A stretch of DNA of 64,000 bases, taken from the NCBI GenBank assembly GCA_001584585.1, contig LSYV01000002.1, forward strand, positions 5,174,921 through 5,238,920. The letters run 5' to 3'. The notes beneath the pieces are model-generated. The model worked only from the letters and a program-made list of their open reading frames with translations, did not search any database and was not told the DNA's origin. Positions 60,975 through 64,000 of the stretch are shown here, piece by piece; positions within the stretch are counted from its first letter, which is position 1, and the number at the start of each line of letters is the position of its first letter. The stretch is from Gonium pectorale (Eukaryota; Chlorophyta; Chlorophyceae; Chlamydomonadales; Volvocaceae). Both the position numbers and the translations under genes were made by a program.

Positions 60975-61600
60975 CGGTCCTTCAGCGCCCAGCTACTGGG
61001 AAGGGAGCGCTTTGGTTTGCTTCTGCATGCTGCCATGTCAACATGCCCCCGACCGCTGCCGGCAACAACAGTTCCTGGCTTCGTTCTTTCTACTCTTCTA
61101 TCATTCCAGGTCTGTTCACGGCCGGCGTGGGCGGGCTGGGCACCGTCGGACCGGTGGCCATGACGACACCACCACCGCAGCTCAACNNNNNNNNNNNNNN
61201 NNNNNNGTCTGCTTCTGCATGCTGCCATGTCAACATGCCCCCGACCGCTGCCGGCAACAACGGTTCCTGACTTCGTTCTTTTTACTCTTCTATCATTCCA
61301 GGTCTGTACACGGCCGGATGGGCGGGCTGGGTCTGGTAACCGCTGAGCGCCGTCGGACCGGTGGCCATGACGACAAGACCACCGCAGCTCCACCTTGACA
61401 CCTTGCAGTACACCAGGTGAAGTCCGACAAACCGGGTAAGATGGTAAGCCGGTCTTTGGGGGTATGGGGGCTGGGACGAACGTCACATGTCTTGCTCTGT
61501 ACCCGCCCGCCCTATTGGAAACGTCGCGCCTTCGGGCGTGTATGACCGTAGAGGCGGGCTCCCTCTTTCTCTGCAGATTTCTCCTTTTTTGTAGCCCGAG
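60975..61600 (+). repeat. Dispersed repeat, copy C, broken by a gap and a local duplication
   Basis: This is the plus-strand copy of the family at 15.6 and 16.4 kb. The part 60985-61080 matches copy A. A segment is then repeated: 61014-61186 and 61207-61391 are highly similar but not identical. The part 61475-61600 matches copy B, with the hairpin at 61525-61540 (cgcgcc-ttcg-ggcgtg), ccgtagaggcgggctccc and a T-run. Confidence 0.7.
61187..61206. other. Assembly gap (20 N)
   Basis: Twenty Ns, again between two copies of the same sequence and inside the same repeat family as the first gap. Confidence 0.98.
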
Positions 61601-62033
61601 CTACCTGTTGTATGACGTGTACGACGTCCGTGGCATACAACGTCGTCACGTTCTCACGTGCAACAGCACACAAGCAAGCACAAACACGAATCCTACCCTG
61701 GGGATGGCAACCGACCGCCATTTGCACCAGGACCTTCACATGCGCATGACCGGGGCTTCAGCTCTATTGCACAGTCCTCAGGCAGGAGTGGTGCACACTG
61801 CATGTGATGCTGTCCCATTAGCTGTTGCGCTGGAGTCCCACACCTTAACCACAACAACATGGCCGTACGCCGTACGTCTGTTGTTGTTGTGGCGCGCCTT
61901 GCTGTTGATTCAAGCTCGTATCAGTGCAAAGCCAGCCTCAAATCTTCCACAGAAACACTGCAAGCCCAGCCTTACATTTTTGGGCTTGCAGCTTCGAGAA
62001 CACTGTTTTTTCTCAAACCCGAGGCCCGATAGT
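61601..62033. other. Upstream region of the calmodulin-like gene
   Basis: No separate gene was recognised. It probably contains the promoter and 5' UTR of the EF-hand gene that starts at 62034. No TATA element is clear. Confidence 0.5.
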
Positions 62034-63811
62034 ATGGCTATCAACAAGGGAAAGGCCGAACTCCCTCCACTCGACGAAGTGCGACATCTTCTTGCTTGCT
62101 TATCTCCTCCGCCCTCTAACCAGTCTGCACGCTTCGCTGCTGCAGGACACGCTTAACGAGTACAAGGAGGCATTCAGGTGTGCCTGCTTTGTTGACTTGC
62201 TTGGTGCATCCGTCGCTCCGTGTAACCATGTTACCAACAATCCGCTTTCCGTGCGCCCTTCCATGGAAATACTCCAACAGCCTTTTCGACAAGGATGGGA
62301 ACGGTACGTTGTGTCGTTGTCACCAGCCCACTATTACCGTGTATAACCCAGGCATGCCCTTGCTCTGGAACAGGCATGATTACCACGAAGGAGCTTGGGA
62401 TGGTAATGCGCTCTTTGGGACAAAACCCAACGGAAGCTGACCTCACGCAGATGGTTAGCGAGGTGGACAAAGACGGTGGGTGGGTCGGCGGGCGAAGCGC
62501 CTGGGGAAGCCCGCATCGCTGATGCACTGCAAGTGGATAGCGGAGGGTATTTGAAGCCAACTGTAAAGAGTTGACTGCATGCCCATATTAACCTTGAAGC
62601 AACCGAGGGTTTTTGACTTTATCCGTATACAAGCTGTGTGTCCTGCTCGTCTCCGCTCAAAGATGTGCATCGGTAGAAGGGACATCGGGTACTGTGGCGT
62701 GTCAGAAGCATCGTGAATCATGCGTACCCATCAGCCAGTCAGCCATGCCATTCTTCGTGCCCCTGGACGGTGCATTCCGTGGCCGGCACCACAGAGAATG
62801 GGACTGTGGAGTTTGCGGAGTTCTGCTGGCTAATGATGCGCCAGAAGACCGCCGACGACCAGGAAGAGGCATTGCGGGGAGCCTTTAAGATGTAAGTGTG
62901 TGCCTAGGCTCCTCTGGCCACGCTGGATTGGCGTTGCACACCCAATGGCTTCATCATATGATGGATACTCTCCGGGTGTGCACATCGTGCATTGCCCATT
63001 TCTGCACCCAGGTTCGACCGCGATGGCAATGGTCTCATCAGCGCATCGGAGGTAAGCCCATGATCTCTTCAATGGCGTTGGCATTGGCTCGTCATGTTTT
63101 TTGTGTTACGGTGGCGGAGCATAGGTGGCTCACCGAGTTTGTTGGCATTAACGCATCATCACTCGTATGTCGAACTGGCTTTTAGAGTGTCCTCCGGCTG
63201 GACTCCTTGGCTGCACACTGCCCTCAGCTGCGGCACATCATGACGAAGCTCGGAGAGAAGCTGACGGACCAGGAGGTACGAATGCCTAGACTGATGTTGT
63301 ATGAGCATCCCCTGAGGAGGATCATGTGCCGTAGCAGTTATGCTTTGTCGGGTGCGCGGTAGCCGTCGTCCTAACACTCTGACTACAAAACCGCTGCAGG
63401 TTGACGACATGATTCGAGAGGCAGACATTGACAAAGACGGCAACGTGAGTGGCTTACGGGTTGCGGAACAAGGTTGTTGCAGGATGCGTCGAAATGCCAA
63501 GCCGCGCCTTGTTAATTTACGTGCATTACAACCTTGACCGCAGGTCAACTACGAGGTACGCGCCTTGGAAGTGTATCAGGGCCTGGTCCAGGAGCACAGG
63601 TCACCTTTGTTGTTGCATTGATACCGACGCGTGTAATTGGCGTAAGCACTCACTGCCGGCTGTCCTCGTTGTGCCTGGTACTCGCTGGTGGGGCTTTCTG
63701 TAAGCCGGAGGCGCACTGTCCCTTACAACAAGACACCGTACAATACAGCGTCGTACGCTTACTATGTGCTGTCCCCTGTAGGAGTTCGTTCGCATGATGA
63801 CCTCGAAATGA
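62034..63811 (+). CDS. Calmodulin-like protein with four EF-hands
   Basis: This is a calcium sensor of the calmodulin superfamily. Ten exons keep phase: 62034-62078, 62146-62177, 62281-62303, 62374-62475, 62795-62891, 63012-63051, 63228-63275, 63400-63444, 63544-63555 and 63782-63811, giving 157 residues. The four 12-residue loops are [36 protein letters not shown] and [12 protein letters not shown] starting within [10 protein letters not shown]. Each has Asp at 1, Gly at 6 and Glu at 12, so all four should bind calcium. The calmodulin blocks [13 protein letters not shown] and MIREAD are kept. The N-terminus ([15 protein letters not shown]) and the linker ([18 protein letters not shown]) differ from canonical calmodulin, so this is called calmodulin-like. 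It ends EFVRMMTSK. Exon 9 is only 12 bases. Confidence 0.93.
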
Positions 63812-64000
63812 GGCATGAAATCCGCTGCGTTCTTTCGGAGCCTAATATGGCCTCAACGGAATATGAAAACATTTCCAGGCGCTTGATGATGTGGCCCGGC
63901 CCTTGGACAGCGGGTGATTTGGATGGCGTGCTTCACGGGTGATGTGCTTAACGACATGTGCCGTGGCGCGATGGACGTCGTAGCACCTGTGCATGATGGG
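63812..64000. other. 3' flank of the calmodulin-like gene
   Basis: Presumed 3' UTR running to the window edge; nothing else was recognised. Confidence 0.4.

Noticed and set aside
60496..61398. Plus-strand open frame of 300 codons across the second gap
   Set aside because: It is open only because Ns translate as X and the sequence is low-complexity repeat; the two halves are copies of the same repeat.

Overview
The window reads as nuclear DNA of a ciliated green alga, most likely a volvocine or Chlamydomonas-like chlorophyte. This is inferred from gene content and architecture. Genes are GC-rich and split into many short exons with GT-AG and a few GC-AG introns. TGTAA polyadenylation-type signals follow several stops. 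A ciliary ribbon protein (RIB43a) and a plant-type TORTIFOLIA1/SPIRAL2 microtubule protein are present. No operons, bacterial ribosome sites or CRISPR arrays were seen. Two fixed 20-N gaps show a scaffolded draft assembly.

Layout. 1-3590 (+): the last six exons (909 residues) of an unrecognised helix-rich protein. 4478-9501 (+): a RecQ helicase with an N-terminal UBA-like segment, an acidic linker and a long tail carrying two FxxA (BRC-like) motifs. 11172-12975 (-): a bZIP-like coiled-coil protein. About 13.4-15.1 kb: an unresolved, possibly Arg/Gly-rich gene. 15.1-17.7 kb: duplicated and repeated DNA around an assembly gap. 17731-25087 (+): a kinesin with an N-terminal motor and a long coiled coil. 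26276-32539 (-): a TORTIFOLIA1/SPIRAL2-like HEAT protein, divergent from 32834-39535 (+) MCM6. 40200-45202 (+): DNA topoisomerase I. 45957-48812 (+): a U-box/WD40 protein. 50451-52587 (+): RIB43a. 53947-54542 (+): chaperonin 10. 55803-58446 (+): a MYND zinc finger protein with an MSS51-type C-terminal region. 58.4-62.0 kb: repeat-rich DNA with the second gap. 62034-63811 (+): a calmodulin-like protein.

How the genes relate. Neighbours are independent eukaryotic transcription units. Three act in genome replication or maintenance (RecQ, MCM6, topoisomerase I), three are microtubule or ciliary (kinesin, TOR1-like, RIB43a), and two concern protein quality control (U-box ligase, CPN10). For RecQ, MCM6, TOP1, the U-box protein, RIB43a, CPN10, the calmodulin-like gene and the kinesin motor, I placed exon borders by hand and the reading phase closes across every intron, so these models are strong.

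No obviously new multi-gene system was found. The least explained signals are a dispersed repeat family with a conserved UUCG-loop hairpin, a near-perfect palindrome 3' of RecQ, the BRC-like motifs in the RecQ tail, and a TRAF7-like WD40 domain carried by a U-box protein.
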